Counted from the first letter of the stretch, positions 20,701 to 26,982 are shown. The stretch is DNA of 64,000 nucleotides from Lachnospiraceae bacterium (GCA_024691305.1 JAILNS010000031.1:128657-192656), one strand, 5' to 3'. Numbers and translations: made by a program. The notes: generated from the letters alone by a model not told the origin.

Positions 20701-21481
20701 TAACATCGCAGGTGTAACATCCATAGTTACACTGGATAATACGAACGGAGCTTCCTACACATGGAAGAACCTGCCTGTAAATGACAAGAGCGGAAACAAG
20801 ATCACTTACAGTGTTGAAGAAGTATCGGTACCTTCCGGATATACAGCCTCAGTCAGTGTTGACGGCACAAATACTACGATAACAAATACCTACAGACCTG
20901 AAGAAACTGAACTTACCGTATATAAGGTATGGGATGATAACAATGATTCCGCTAAGATAAGACCTGCCTCCATCCAGGTGGCACTTACAAGAAACGGCAG
21001 TGATGTTGAGATGGTTACCTTAAGTGCAGCAAACGGCTGGAGTCATACATGGACAGGACTTTCTACAGTACTTTCAGACGGTTCGGGTCAGAGAGCAGAA
21101 TATGGAGTACGTGAAGTCAGCCAGATACTGGGATACACAGTAACCGTAACAGGCAGCGGAACGGCTTATACGATAACCAACTACTATCGTGAACCTTCCA
21201 ACCCTCCGAGAACACCCGGAGAGCCTCCGGAGGAAGAACCTCCTACAGAGCCTGATGTTCCTACCCAGCCTCCGTACACGATACCTGACGAACCTACACC
21301 TCTTGCAGGTCTTTCACAGGTACTCGGAGCAAGACGTGCACCTAACGGATCAGTCCTTGGAGCAAGACGTTCACCTCAGACAGGTGATGCATCAAACGCA
21401 GCGGCATTTGCAGCGGCAATGGCTTCGGCAGGAGCAATGATGGGCGCATGGTTCGCAATGCGTAAGAAAAAGAAAGGCTGA
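8756..21481 (+). CDS. Giant Cna_B-repeat cell-wall surface protein (4241 residues)
   Basis: This secreted, wall-anchored adhesin-like protein has a signal peptide of about 35 residues (cleavage near VEAYA). An acidic region with three related beta units follows (about 60-410), then a region to about 650. A domain resembling the choice-of-anchor/collagen-adhesin head spans about 651-1078, including GSVAGTFIAPYARAEW. Next come an FctA/Spy0128-like pilin domain (about 1082-1205), two Cna_B/SpaA-like domains (to about 1450), a second FctA-like domain (to about 1605), and then about 25 tandem Cna_B domains (about 1607-4143) of 92-118 residues. Typical repeats start with GSKTWDDxNDQDGxRPxSI, contain YTVxEE, and end in TNTHxPE. 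These supply the Lys, Glu and Asn of intramolecular isopeptide bonds. A Pro/Glu linker (4144-4183) and two VLGARR motifs lead to SPQTG (4206-4210), a hydrophobic helix and RKKKKG. SPQTG is a variant LPxTG sorting signal. GGAG precedes the ATG. Ligand unknown. Confidence 0.92.
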   Translation: MKKRKTKLWKKALVGFMSFTMFAGNLSALSVEAYASTVDGEGFVEDAEGLGDIDTEGVDTALLDGETEIVAPEVVSEEELIGEAEALAEADDTVIYTVTYYDVDGSLLGSTDFEAGTALDLPETGEGAYWLDANGIEYFAGDAVNEDLSLFVTVDDIETEETEESEDLEEEIPEDQILVNAVLVDTEGNVLDSYRVTSGMYLAAGESNDAPVIEDYEYIGAQIDASEITEVIVEETEDGILLYTVDGVELEADADIELIYESTVFDYNIDFVVTDENGDAIEGYESIEDIEFETTLDLADTQNPPLMIEGYEYIGAYAGIEEITAINIEDGEGTLETAGGAILIDSDITVTLVYAEANVSVVLTATIVDEFGDEIDEEYTEMEMPEFDADGILVLDDPELPPVEDVKVQTGLLRSVKYTYVKALIDNTVVSAIKGEESIGGLGTYYSYTTDGETWIKLKEDTTVLFEYTDGKKTTYTYEDGNVSVTATLQHANAIPDDAYFAVTPVTSGTGYDVDSYLEALNTKGETPADSEEFEYTTKNTLLYDIAFYTDDTMTEEIQPAEGMVKIDMQFLGGQLEDEIEATDNSEILVNHLSLDESTVEAAGTTANASVSAGEVKVETVSAEVSVAGESVAFATDNFSIYTITTPEASTSIVINFDSNPTFDGIYLYAYDTDSSGNYNRDTCGHALVKMDAENFDVSNGGLTWTLTSDLLTGASKAPKDLASCNVEFLMAYADASSSYSMDISPRGNGYQNDKLIKLDLENGHVGFFKVTLPAGEVDGEYVIDASLMSSGGSTDIKSVLGGAINFGVTAGTYEQHGDTQTNFATKNYAGSQGPVGGDLSNAPGEIYAGSITADSMQIRNNLSASNVYLGRSTDVAKVQDDSKNANIIVLDEATIASKVDGWIGGTSVPSGEWIPMPRTNSNKYVLDTTAFDENATIHIDLDNSTGEESNSMYDIMAGQTGGFYVNKYSGQTIVFHSNKSNVTVRKYFFCNDGSYNYSASDTPTSNGDGKNTQYLAPLAQGMIFDFTAASNVKLDGSVAGTFIAPYARAEWGTACCGWMVCNYAYGGGEWHNIYQDMPDTAVIQIQLSKLLDGADIADYAGQFNFELKDANGNVLETATNDAAGVILFSTRTYDQAGTYTYTISEVEGDINGMIYDKGVVTATVSVALNAASNAYEVTGVSYTKVETDGSVSSSDVSFHNSIENTTSIEVLKDWSDGADLHTDDTVMVQLTYKDGNVYSDVAANDSYDTTLELNSSNGWYGIFEFLPVEDESGNAIEYSVREVSVNDKEVTSSDGVSAVKVGSKTYTVSVTGTPQSGYTIVNTPNGKGSLSIGKSVNGLSSAQYQALLNNITFELYDAETNTLVDTITRADYKGKSVYTVNDIPYGIYYIVEKGTDVEGRDFSNTVYWLVSESGSTSEVVTADEPGTTGTFTFDEQMAQINLKNEYYNRPSVELKVTKAFEGWTGDYADKTFDFALTASGNNATDAANPMPENSTVSVSGTAPEASFGTITYSNEGTYYYTIRESVPENCDFVQRGGSNYYLSNDGILYTTLTVYVKVEVTRDSNGTGRVATVSYYSDSAYSDELDSASTSSGEASVNATFTNLTEESVSVSGKKTWVDENDQDGLRPESIVITLMADGVDAGFEPVTVTEANGWTWSFDNLPKYNMAGKEIAYTIEEKAVNGYEMSYSADHLSVTNTHEPEETTIKVKKVWEGDSKNTQFRQSITVELIADGNLEKPVDTKVLNADNNWQCEFTELPVKKAGTEIVYTINEVAIDKYESQITGNAKDGFTITNTYKPEYVNISGTKVWDDENNFDGSRPSSITIKLYANGELFATKTITGSTEANADSSTWAWNFDEYELEKYSGGSEIVYTVTEEQVENYSTEITQIQPDAEGHYDYSAGITITNSYTPDKTSVTVNKTWLDNNDQDGKRPKSIEVQLIKTVGTSESVYDTQTLNEANGWTYTWSGLATKQNNQPVVYSVHEVGEDTATHKTAEGYAVSYNGTDITNTYKPEVISVSGIKTWVDDNDRDGLRKNVTIGIYDGETRISAVEASETNDWKWSFSNLPKYKKGVLINYTVKEETELTGYSVEPTNRTITVPVTKETTAVEGLVFTNTHTPYPVIVEGSKIWDDSDDQDGLRPASITVQLYANNKPVEGKSAVVSVGDDGKWEFAFYDLPKKEGGQNIVYTIEEVSVPSGYSVSYVQPDVENNEYTCSLTNKHTPELVDISGSKTWVDNEDQDGLRPKSITVKLLANGEVYKTKPVTADESGNWNYSFNNLPKKAGGTVINYTVTEEVVEGYSTTVNGYNITNTHEPEKISIEGSKVWVDGNDQDGKRPENVTVVLYANNTEVARTTTDDQLNWRFDDLNKYEKNGQKIVYTVKELPVEGYTTEPADGYQATSADGEDNLTGLVFTNTHTPEKTQISVNKVWYDDDNRDNKRPASITVNLLSNGNKVDSVTLNAGNNWSHTFKDLPKYADRKEIVYSVSEETIDGYTASYASADGVTTITNSYTPGETYVSGNKVWSDENNQDGTRPESITVNLYADGEYVRSTTVTAADGWEWSFTGLPEYKTGQVGQRIVYTVTETAIDGYTTVIAAVEGKDNEFTITNEHKPETISISGSKVWDDNGNQDGIRPGTITVKLTATNVEGIEHTATATAPGYEWSFTDLPRFRDGVEIKYVVSEGAVEGYKLTDQTQGAVNPETGNITGIVFTNTHTPSAVSISGSKTWDDNKNQDGIRPDSIQVQLYANGIAQGQAKTVSAGDDGSWNWAFENLPRYNGGVEISYTVQEILPENSGYELTSTDAGDRDESTGNISNIVFTNKHTPETLKISGSKTWEDANDQDGIRPDSLTIILYKNVNGSKEKVSEATATPDSNWTWTFEELPKKENGKLIQYSVEEVQANKYTGAMTSAGTADSDGNVTGVVFTNVYTPETTSVSGTKVWDDNHDQDGARPQSITLNLYKNGSKTIYKTMTLTPDDKSADSWNWSFEDLPKYENGKLITYRVEEVAVTGYEEPVYSDNGKTITNKRTPETTNIGVVKVWSDSDNQDGKRPESVTVRLLADGVEIKSQTLDGSNDWKYTFTDLPKYSNGKAISYTVTEDSVTDYSTVIAGSMESANPYFTITNSYTPGKVSVSGTKTWVDNDNQDGLRPNAIIVRLYAGEEEVDSTPAYAQNGYSWSFKDLDEYISGQKIEYSVKEDAVNGYTTEITSTGTNIWSIVNTHETEKVDISGTKTWDDSNNQDGVRPDSINVNLLANGTIVRSATVKADGEEKWSYAFTGLDKFANGSEIKYTITEDPITVKEGHNGQYETTINGYDITNTYIPEKVNISGEKTWDDSNDQDGVRPSSITVYLKANGSISQTLEVPVALDGSASWSFNNLPKYKDGVEIEYTIDEAPVQNDGGVLLYEKSVNGYNITNTHKPETVTVSGQKVWNDNDNNDNLRPSSIEIQLLANGNPVEGKKLTVTSDDLWKWEFTGLPKYEGGKLIVYSVSELSIDEYTTTVTGEGTYEQTVTNTHEPEYVGLTLNKKWYGNNAAATAKSVQVNVEGRISDGSPVVPARTATISAPAWTYVVRAEDKALPKYYKGEVIKYYVTEIIPDGAAYIQVDAQGAEVTNAVLATGDDELTADIYNLGLTKLTVIKKWENDPGYFGGNGYVDVALYADGTLYKTVQVKAADNWEYTFNDLPIYSTNGNKIVYTVEETSQLSEYNTSNNGKPVVDYSQNGYIIIKNVLDPLSLTVNKQWLGDPEGTTHSDITVNILSSVELKGTATSVFDRIRKVLGADSDKWYQYETVTLGNSNNWTTTVNDLPRYAKVGNEIVKVSYAVQEVNVPEGYTSVANVDGSTATIINTGYTSVAGFKTWDDGSNVVGYRPGSAEFAAVIALYQDGKQYLTGADTAHFRWLDTAGDTWNFEFYDLPSGHTYTIGELGRVLGYGEPTIDGYTIKNPLEFTQMSVTKVWDDQDNVYASRPASIAFRLLANGTQANIAGVTSIVTLDNTNGASYTWKNLPVNDKSGNKITYSVEEVSVPSGYTASVSVDGTNTTITNTYRPEETELTVYKVWDDNNDSAKIRPASIQVALTRNGSDVEMVTLSAANGWSHTWTGLSTVLSDGSGQRAEYGVREVSQILGYTVTVTGSGTAYTITNYYREPSNPPRTPGEPPEEEPPTEPDVPTQPPYTIPDEPTPLAGLSQVLGARRAPNGSVLGARRSPQTGDASNAAAFAAAMASAGAMMGAWFAMRKKKKG
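13576..21185 (+). repeat. About 25 tandem Cna_B-encoding repeats
   Basis: The repeat starts are approximately 13576, 13864, 14156, 14494, 14801, 15119, 15431, 15708, 16018, 16300, 16603, 16909, 17239, 17558, 17854, 18148, 18429, 18729, 19023, 19311, 19651, 19961, 20313, 20601 and 20907. Units are about 280-350 bp. The first 19 mostly carry the DQDGxRP motif, while the last six have lost it and vary more in length (unit 22 carries a roughly 25-residue insertion). Units are similar in protein but clearly diverged in DNA, so this is an old expansion rather than a fresh amplification. Confidence 0.85.
21371..21478 (+). other. Cell-wall sorting signal (SPQTG, hydrophobic helix, KKKKG)
   Basis: Codons 4206-4210 encode SPQTG, followed by DASNAAAFAAAMASAGAMM, a further short hydrophobic stretch and a positive tail. 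This is the tripartite signal of sortase substrates with Ser in place of Leu at the first position. Confidence 0.85.
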
Positions 21482-21522
21482 TAAGTACAGGCAATCGGAA
21501 ACAGTAAAATGATTTAACAGAG

Positions 21523-21560
21523 TCACACCGGTCGCAATTTGACCGGTGTGATCTTGTTTT
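21523..21560 (+). terminator. Rho-independent terminator after the surface protein gene
   Basis: TCACACCGGTC (21523-21533) pairs perfectly with GACCGGTGTGA (21541-21551), followed by TCTTGTTTTC. Confidence 0.88.
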
Positions 21561-21639
21561 CACCAATTTTTCATACTTTTTTGTCAAAAAGTGTTGTATA
21601 CTGTTAACGTTGTATTAATATATGCGAGGAGTTGTTATT

Positions 21640-23001
21640 ATGAATGATTCAGAACTTAAAGAGATAAACGATACGGTCGAAGAAGTTACATCAGATATCG
21701 AAGAGACAGCCAACGGCATTACATCAGATATCGAAGAGACAGCCAACGACATTACATCAGATATCAAAGAGACAGTTAATGACGCTTCGTCCGATATCAA
21801 AGAGACAGTTGAAGATATCAAGTCTCACAGTCAGGTAAAGCGCGAGCAGCGCCGTAAGGAAGTTAAGCAGGCCAGACGTAAAGCAAAGACTGCTTCCATA
21901 GTCGGATATGTGTGTCTTGCAGTTGTTTGTGTACTTGTTATATGGGGCATAGTTGCTCTTGTAAGCAAACAGCTTGACAAGGTTGTACCCAATGAGAATT
22001 ATTCGGAAGGGCTTGCGGAAAACGGATATATTTCAGGAGTAACCGCATCCGATAAGATCACGCTTCCCGAGGACTATAAGAATATAAAGGTTCCGTACAG
22101 TGAGATAGAGTTTACTGATGAAGAGATAGATTCCGAGATCGAAAGTCTTCTTGCAGGATACAGTTCACTTAATACAGACGAGGCAACAACCGTTAAGGAC
22201 GGAGACGATGTTGAGATCGCATATGTCGGTACTGTTGATGGTGTAGAATTTGACGGCGGCAGTTCTGATTCTTATAAGCTTACGATCGGATCCGGTACAT
22301 TTATCGAAGGATTCGAAGAGCAGCTTATAGGAGCAAATGTGGGTTCTACCGTAGAGGTAAATGTTACATTCCCCGAAGATTACGCCAGTGCGGATCTTGC
22401 AGGTAAGGATGCTGTATTTACGGTTGATGTAAACGGTGTATATGAACCTGAGGTATTTGATGATGATTTTGTTGCAGAGAATTTTTCCGACAAGGCATCT
22501 ACGGCTGAAGAGTACAGAGAGTATGTAAGATCTACCCATGAGGATGAGAATCTTGAAACATACATTAAGGATTATCTTACAGAGAATACAACCGTTAAAT
22601 CATATCCTTCAAAGTATGTCAGGACGCTTAAAGGTATACAGATGTATGACGATCAGCAGTCATATGAATATATGAACCAGATGTATCAAAGCTATTACGG
22701 ATCCGCAGGATATGATTCGTTTGAATCTTATATCGGAATGACCATGGATGAATATTATCAGTCACTCAAGGATAAAGCGAAGGATACATGTAAGGTAAAT
22801 ATGATCTGGCAGGCTATAGTTGAAAAAGAAGGTGCCACTGTAGATGCAGATTATTATAAGTCCTATCTTACCGAAAAAGGTCAGGATGCATCTTACTACG
22901 ATACAATGGCAACTACTTCCGGTGAGGCGTTTGTATTACAGCAGGCAATCGCAATAAAAGGCCTTGAGATCGTAAAAGCAGGTGCGACCGTAGAAAAATA
23001 A
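21640..23001 (+). CDS. Membrane-anchored FKBP/trigger-factor-like peptidyl-prolyl isomerase
   Basis: The start is set at 21640 (453 residues) because GCGAGGAG lies 7 bases upstream; an in-frame ATG at 21622 lacks a ribosome site. Residues 17-60 are four tandem 11-residue repeats (TSDIEETANDI type), then a basic stretch (62-84) and one membrane helix (about 85-108). The rest is predicted outside the cell: an FKBP domain at about 187-268 (DGDDVEIAYVGTVDGVEFDGG, IGSGTFIEGFEEQLIGANVG, VTFPEDY, AVFTVDVNGVYE), flanked by trigger-factor-like segments, with a helical C-terminal arm to residue 453. FKBP domains catalyse cis-trans isomerisation of X-Pro bonds. Here the likely role is folding of exported proteins. 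Its position right after the giant surface protein suggests that client, but the intervening terminator means they are separately transcribed. Confidence 0.88.
   Translation: MNDSELKEINDTVEEVTSDIEETANGITSDIEETANDITSDIKETVNDASSDIKETVEDIKSHSQVKREQRRKEVKQARRKAKTASIVGYVCLAVVCVLVIWGIVALVSKQLDKVVPNENYSEGLAENGYISGVTASDKITLPEDYKNIKVPYSEIEFTDEEIDSEIESLLAGYSSLNTDEATTVKDGDDVEIAYVGTVDGVEFDGGSSDSYKLTIGSGTFIEGFEEQLIGANVGSTVEVNVTFPEDYASADLAGKDAVFTVDVNGVYEPEVFDDDFVAENFSDKASTAEEYREYVRSTHEDENLETYIKDYLTENTTVKSYPSKYVRTLKGIQMYDDQQSYEYMNQMYQSYYGSAGYDSFESYIGMTMDEYYQSLKDKAKDTCKVNMIWQAIVEKEGATVDADYYKSYLTEKGQDASYYDTMATTSGEAFVLQQAIAIKGLEIVKAGATVEK
21688..21819 (+). repeat. Four 33-bp tandem repeats encoding an 11-residue helical motif
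   Basis: Codons 17-60 of the foldase gene are four units of 33 bp, encoding TSDIEETANGI, TSDIEETANDI, TSDIKETVNDA and SSDIKETVEDI. The first two units are nearly identical in DNA. An 11-residue period fits a hendecad coiled coil or long amphipathic helix on the cytoplasmic side. Confidence 0.85.
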
Positions 23002-23052
23002 AAACAACCGGACCAAAGAGAAATTGAAATCATATAATAATAAGTATAAACT

Positions 23053-23085
23053 AAGCCACCGTGGAAATAACCACGGTGGCTTTTG
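23053..23085. terminator. Bidirectional terminator between convergent genes
   Basis: AAGCCACCGTGG (23053-23064) pairs perfectly with CCACGGTGGCTT (23071-23082). T-rich tails exist on both strands, serving the foldase gene (+) and the DegV gene (-). Confidence 0.88.
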
Positions 23086-23137
23086 AAATGCTTTATATCC
23101 TTAAGTGATCTGTTTGATCAACTACGATCTTTTGATC

Positions 23138-24025
23138 TTAGTTATATCTCTCATCTCCCCAGAAGAAGAGTGCAACTGTACCCGGGCCCGTGTGTGAACC
23201 TATGGTTGTTCCGATAGAATAAATACGTACGGGCTCGGCAAGCTTGGGAAATCTGGCTTCGATGATATCAGCCAGGGCTCTTGCATCATCATAGCAGTAT
23301 GCATTTGAAATAAATACTTTTCCGGAATAGTCGAGTCTGTTGTCTGCGAGTTCTTCCATTTTCTTTTCACAGGCTTCGATGACTTTCTTCTTGGTACGGA
23401 TCTTCTCACGTGCAATAAGTTTTCCTTCATAGTCTACGTTCAGAAGAGGACAGATGCTTAAAGCAGTTCCAAAGAAACCGGCGGCTTTGGATACACGTCC
23501 GCCTCTCACCAGATACTGAAGGTCCGAGGTGAAGAACCAGTGATTTACTTTCTTTTTGTTATCTTCCGCAAAACGTCTGACTTCCTCAAGAGTTTTTCCT
23601 TCATCTCTTAAGTCGGCAAGTTTGTCCATGAAAAGACCAAAGCCTGCGGATGCAGCCAGCGAATCTACGATATATATCTTTCTGTCCGGATATTTGTCCG
23701 AAAGGTCATCAGCTGCAATACGCGCTGCGTTTACAACACCTGAGATTCCCGAACTCAAAGAAAGATGAAGAATATCTTTTCCTTCTTCAAGGAAGGGTGT
23801 GAAATACTCTACGAATTCTTCAACATTAAGTTGGGATGTTTTGGTCATTGCACCGTTTGCCATAGCCTGGTAGAACTTGTCAAAGGGCATAGACTTACCC
23901 AGATCGTCCGGATATTCAACACCATCCAATGAAAAATGGAAGCATGCAAAGTGGATATCCCTTTCGTCAAAAAATTTCTGATCAACATCGGCTGTTGAAC
24001 AACATGACAGTATGTAATTGCTCAT
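23138..24025 (-). CDS. DegV family fatty-acid-binding protein
   Basis: This 295-residue cytoplasmic protein has the DegV fold. Family members bind a long-chain fatty acid, and the FakB branch presents it to the kinase FakA. Visible family features are the opening strand with STADV (residues 10-14), KTSQ near residue 62 with SLSSGISG near 95, VDSLAASAGFG, GRVSKAAG and the C-terminal GSHTGPGTV. The usual TDSTADL motif reads SCCSTADV here, with the Asp replaced, which is a modest departure. GAGGAGGAC lies upstream of the ATG on the minus strand. The gene is alone, converging on the foldase gene. No fakA-like gene is in the window. Confidence 0.88.
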   Translation of the reverse strand: MSNYILSCCSTADVDQKFFDERDIHFACFHFSLDGVEYPDDLGKSMPFDKFYQAMANGAMTKTSQLNVEEFVEYFTPFLEEGKDILHLSLSSGISGVVNAARIAADDLSDKYPDRKIYIVDSLAASAGFGLFMDKLADLRDEGKTLEEVRRFAEDNKKKVNHWFFTSDLQYLVRGGRVSKAAGFFGTALSICPLLNVDYEGKLIAREKIRTKKKVIEACEKKMEELADNRLDYSGKVFISNAYCYDDARALADIIEARFPKLAEPVRIYSIGTTIGSHTGPGTVALFFWGDERYN

Positions 24026-24179
24026 AATGTCCTCCTCAATGATTCAATTATTTTTTGTTTGGATCACATATGTTTAGTTGTCTTGTATAGTATACCTTGA
24101 ACTTCAAAATAATTCCACTATATTATTGATTTTTTGGTATACTATAAAGAGATTTTTCTTTTGAAAGGATTCGCGGATC

Positions 24180-25004
24180 ATGAGTAAGATTACATCTGAT
24201 AACCAAAAACCTTCACGCCTGCCGCTCTTATTGGGAATAGCAGCGTTTGTAAGTATCGTGGCGGGGCTTGTCGCAGCAGCGATATCACAGAGTAAGGTTA
24301 AGATGGCTCTTAATAATATAAGATCGTATTACGGTGATGTCGATGGAGGACTTTTCCTTAATGAACAGGAGAAGATAATAAGAAGAGCCAATATGAACTC
24401 TAACATATTTTTCATCGCGATCATCGTTATCCTGCTAATTATGGTTTATCTCATTTACCGTAATCTTTTTTCCTCAGTAAAAGACGATCGCAATAAACGT
24501 GCCTCTAATGATACAGAATCGGTTGACGGAAAAAAGTCATATAGCGGAAATGCCTATACGTTCAAAGCATCAATGGATATAAAGAAAACCGTGGAATCGG
24601 AAGCAGCAAAGTTTACGGATAAAATGAAAGAAAAGAACATCGAGTTTACCGTGGATACGGAAGATGTTGAATTTGACGTTGTTTTTTGCGATGAGGGATG
24701 TATCGGGGAGATGGTAAATGAACTGCTTGAGGATGCTTACAGCGCTGTAAAAGAAGAAGGACGTATATATCTGGCTCTGAAACAGTTCTTCGTATCCGAT
24801 GAAGGAATCGGAAGTTACGAGCTTACCGTGGAAGATGATGCGGATGCATCGCGTAAGCACAGTATAAAGAGGACCAAAGAACTGGCAGGATTTTTGGACG
24901 GATATATTGATACCGAAGAGGTAAAAGGAGTAGGATCCGGAGTTACGGTTAATATGAACCTTAAAGTAAAGAGAAATTCAAGTGATGAAGGGGAGCAGAT
25001 ATGA
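24180..25004 (+). CDS. Two-helix membrane protein with degenerate kinase-like ATPase region
   Basis: This is a 274-residue protein I cannot assign firmly. It has two membrane helices (about 17-39 and 74-93), probably enclosing a short external loop, then a cytoplasmic part. Residues about 170-265 resemble a worn-down HATPase_c domain: EGCIGEMVNELLEDAYSAVKEEGRIYLAL recalls the N-box helix of histidine kinases, followed by SYELTVEDD and VGSGVTVN in place of the G1 and G2 boxes. No phospho-accepting His motif is present, so autophosphorylation looks unlikely. AAAGGA precedes the ATG. The stop overlaps the next start by 4 bases (ATGA), so the two genes are coupled. Confidence 0.6.
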   Translation: MSKITSDNQKPSRLPLLLGIAAFVSIVAGLVAAAISQSKVKMALNNIRSYYGDVDGGLFLNEQEKIIRRANMNSNIFFIAIIVILLIMVYLIYRNLFSSVKDDRNKRASNDTESVDGKKSYSGNAYTFKASMDIKKTVESEAAKFTDKMKEKNIEFTVDTEDVEFDVVFCDEGCIGEMVNELLEDAYSAVKEEGRIYLALKQFFVSDEGIGSYELTVEDDADASRKHSIKRTKELAGFLDGYIDTEEVKGVGSGVTVNMNLKVKRNSSDEGEQI

Positions 25005-25561
25005 GAGGAGAACCTAAACCGTTCCAGATATACAAACATTTCAAAGGAAACCGTTATCAGATCATGTGCATCGCGATTGACTCCGAAACAGGAGATAAAT
25101 GCGTGGTGTATCAGGCTCTGTATGAGGATTTCAGGTTCTATGTAAGACCACTTGAAATGTTCATGAGTGAAGTGGATCATGATAAATATCCGAATGTTAC
25201 ACAGAAATATCGTTTTGAACTTGTTTTGGATGACACCGTGGCAGATGAGCCGGCCGTGGCAGCAAAACCTTCAGTGGCAGCAAAACCTTCAGCCGGGCCC
25301 GCTCCTTCCGTGCAATCGCAGCCGGAAGCGGAGTATGTACATCTGGATCCCGATGTTGAAGCCTTTCTTGATGCAGAGACTTACGCTGAAAAACTGGAAG
25401 TATGTGACCGTCTTAAATACAGGATAACCGATGAGATGATCGATATAATGTCGATATCGCTTGATATAGAGATTCCGGAAAATCCCGTAGGTAAAAGGTT
25501 CGAGCAGCTTGTTGAGGCACTTAACCTTCGTAAAAGATTTGAAACTTCAAGATTAAGATAA
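25001..25561 (+). CDS. DUF1653 domain protein
   Basis: This 186-residue protein has an N-terminal DUF1653 domain (about 5-75): FQIYKHFKGNRYQIMCIAIDSETGDKCVVYQALYED and FYVRPLEMFMSEV match the family, a small beta-barrel of unknown function. A linker with two copies of VAAKPS (about 80-105) leads to an acidic helical C-terminal region (about 115-186), which is not part of the usual short DUF1653 protein. It overlaps the upstream gene by 4 bases, so both are probably made together. A shared terminator with glyA follows. Confidence 0.75.
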   Translation: MRGEPKPFQIYKHFKGNRYQIMCIAIDSETGDKCVVYQALYEDFRFYVRPLEMFMSEVDHDKYPNVTQKYRFELVLDDTVADEPAVAAKPSVAAKPSAGPAPSVQSQPEAEYVHLDPDVEAFLDAETYAEKLEVCDRLKYRITDEMIDIMSISLDIEIPENPVGKRFEQLVEALNLRKRFETSRLR

Positions 25562-25563
25562 TT

Positions 25564-25595
25564 AAAAGCCGCTATTTTGCAACAGCGGCTTTTAT
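25564..25595. terminator. Bidirectional terminator between the DUF1653 gene and glyA
   Basis: AAAAGCCGCT (25564-25573) pairs with AGCGGCTTTT (25584-25593). Both strands end in a run of T after the stem. Confidence 0.85.
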
Positions 25596-25630
25596 ATATT
25601 TCTTCCAAATAGAATAACTAAATAAAAGAA

Positions 25631-26872
25631 TTACTGAACAAGAGGATACTTAGCGGTAAGTTCATCCACGATAGCTCTTGCCTTGGGTATTCCTGCTTCA
25701 CCCTCTTTAACCACGAAACTGATGGCTTCTGCAACCTTATCGAAGTCATCTGTCTTAAGTCCTCTGGAAGTAGCAGCGGGAGTACCGAGTCTTATACCGC
25801 TTGTAACAAACGGCTTCTGAGGATCGTTGGGAATGGTGTTCTTGTTAGCTGTGATATGAGCTTCATCGAGTTGCTTTTCAACAACCTTACCTGTAAGTTC
25901 ATAAGGAGTAAGATCCATGAGCATGAGGTGGTTATCTGTACCGCCGGAAACGATCTTGATATCGCGGCTCATAAGACCGTTACACAGTGCCTGGGCATTA
26001 TCTACGATGTTCTGAGCGTATACCTTAAATGAAGGATCGAGAGCTTCCTTGAAGCAAACAGCCTTGGCTGCTATCACATGCATGAGAGGACCGCCCTGGA
26101 TTCCCGGGAAGATAGCCTTGTTGAAATTGTATTTTGCATTAACTTCTTCACTGCAAAGGATGAGTCCGCCTCTGGGTCCGCGAAGAGTCTTGTGTGTGGT
26201 TGTTGTGGTAACGTGCGCATAGGGTATCGGTGAGGGATGTAAGCCGGTTGCCACGAGACCTGCGATGTGTGCGATGTCAACCATGAGTACAGCACCTACC
26301 TCATCGGCAATCTCTCTGAATTTCTTGAAGTCGATCGTTCTGCAGTATGCGGAAGCTCCTGCAACGATAAGTTTGGGATGACATTCGTTTGCGATCCTTC
26401 TTACTTCATCATAATCTATGAAACCGTCTGCATTTACACCGTAAGGTACGCAGTTAAAATATTTACCCGAGAAATTGACCGGCGAGCCGTGGGAGAGGTG
26501 TCCGCCGTGATCAAGGTTCATTCCCATGAAAGTATCACCGGGTTCCATGATCGCAAAAAATACTGCCATATTGGCCTGGGCACCTGAGTGCGGCTGAACA
26601 TTTGCGTATTCTGCACCAAAAAGTTTTTTTGCTCTTTCTCTTGCGAGATCCTCGACTACATCTACGCATTCACATCCGCCATAATAACGTTTGCCCGGAT
26701 AACCCTCGGCATATTTATTGGTAAGGGGAGATCCCATAGCGGCCATAACGGCTTTACTTACCCAGTTTTCCGATGCGATCAGCTCTATATGGCTGTTTTG
26801 ACGCTGCTGCTCGGCAACTATCGCATCAGCTATCTCGGGATCGGTTAATCTTACTTCATCCAAAGAATACAT
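25631..26872 (-). CDS. glyA: Serine hydroxymethyltransferase
   Basis: This 413-residue PLP enzyme interconverts serine and tetrahydrofolate with glycine and 5,10-methylene-THF, feeding one-carbon metabolism. Family motifs include [11 protein letters not shown] (residues 32-42), [47 protein letters not shown], and [14 protein letters not shown] with the PLP lysine at residue 228. Length is normal for bacterial GlyA. Minus-strand TAGGAGGAAAC is a strong ribosome site. A minus-strand promoter (26911-26940) lies upstream. The gene is monocistronic. Confidence 0.97.
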   Translation of the reverse strand: MYSLDEVRLTDPEIADAIVAEQQRQNSHIELIASENWVSKAVMAAMGSPLTNKYAEGYPGKRYYGGCECVDVVEDLARERAKKLFGAEYANVQPHSGAQANMAVFFAIMEPGDTFMGMNLDHGGHLSHGSPVNFSGKYFNCVPYGVNADGFIDYDEVRRIANECHPKLIVAGASAYCRTIDFKKFREIADEVGAVLMVDIAHIAGLVATGLHPSPIPYAHVTTTTTHKTLRGPRGGLILCSEEVNAKYNFNKAIFPGIQGGPLMHVIAAKAVCFKEALDPSFKVYAQNIVDNAQALCNGLMSRDIKIVSGGTDNHLMLMDLTPYELTGKVVEKQLDEAHITANKNTIPNDPQKPFVTSGIRLGTPAATSRGLKTDDFDKVAEAISFVVKEGEAGIPKARAIVDELTAKYPLVQ

Positions 26873-26910
26873 TGTGTTTCCTCCTAATCAGTTTAATGTA
26901 CGTATCTATC

Positions 26911-26940
26911 AATATATCATAGGCAGGTCTGTGCGTGCAA
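26911..26940 (-). promoter_or_regulatory. Promoter of glyA (minus strand)
   Basis: Read on the minus strand, TTGCAC (plus-strand 26935-26940) and TATATT (26911-26916) are 18 bases apart. The start codon of glyA lies about 40 bases downstream. Confidence 0.55.
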
Positions 26941-26982
26941 TCAGGGTTGCTTTTATTTATCTAAAAAAGTAAAATAAGTATG

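Noticed and set aside
13576-21185. Tandem repeats as a CRISPR array or transposon cluster
   Set aside because: The repeats are in one continuous reading frame, about 300 bp long, and encode Cna_B domains.
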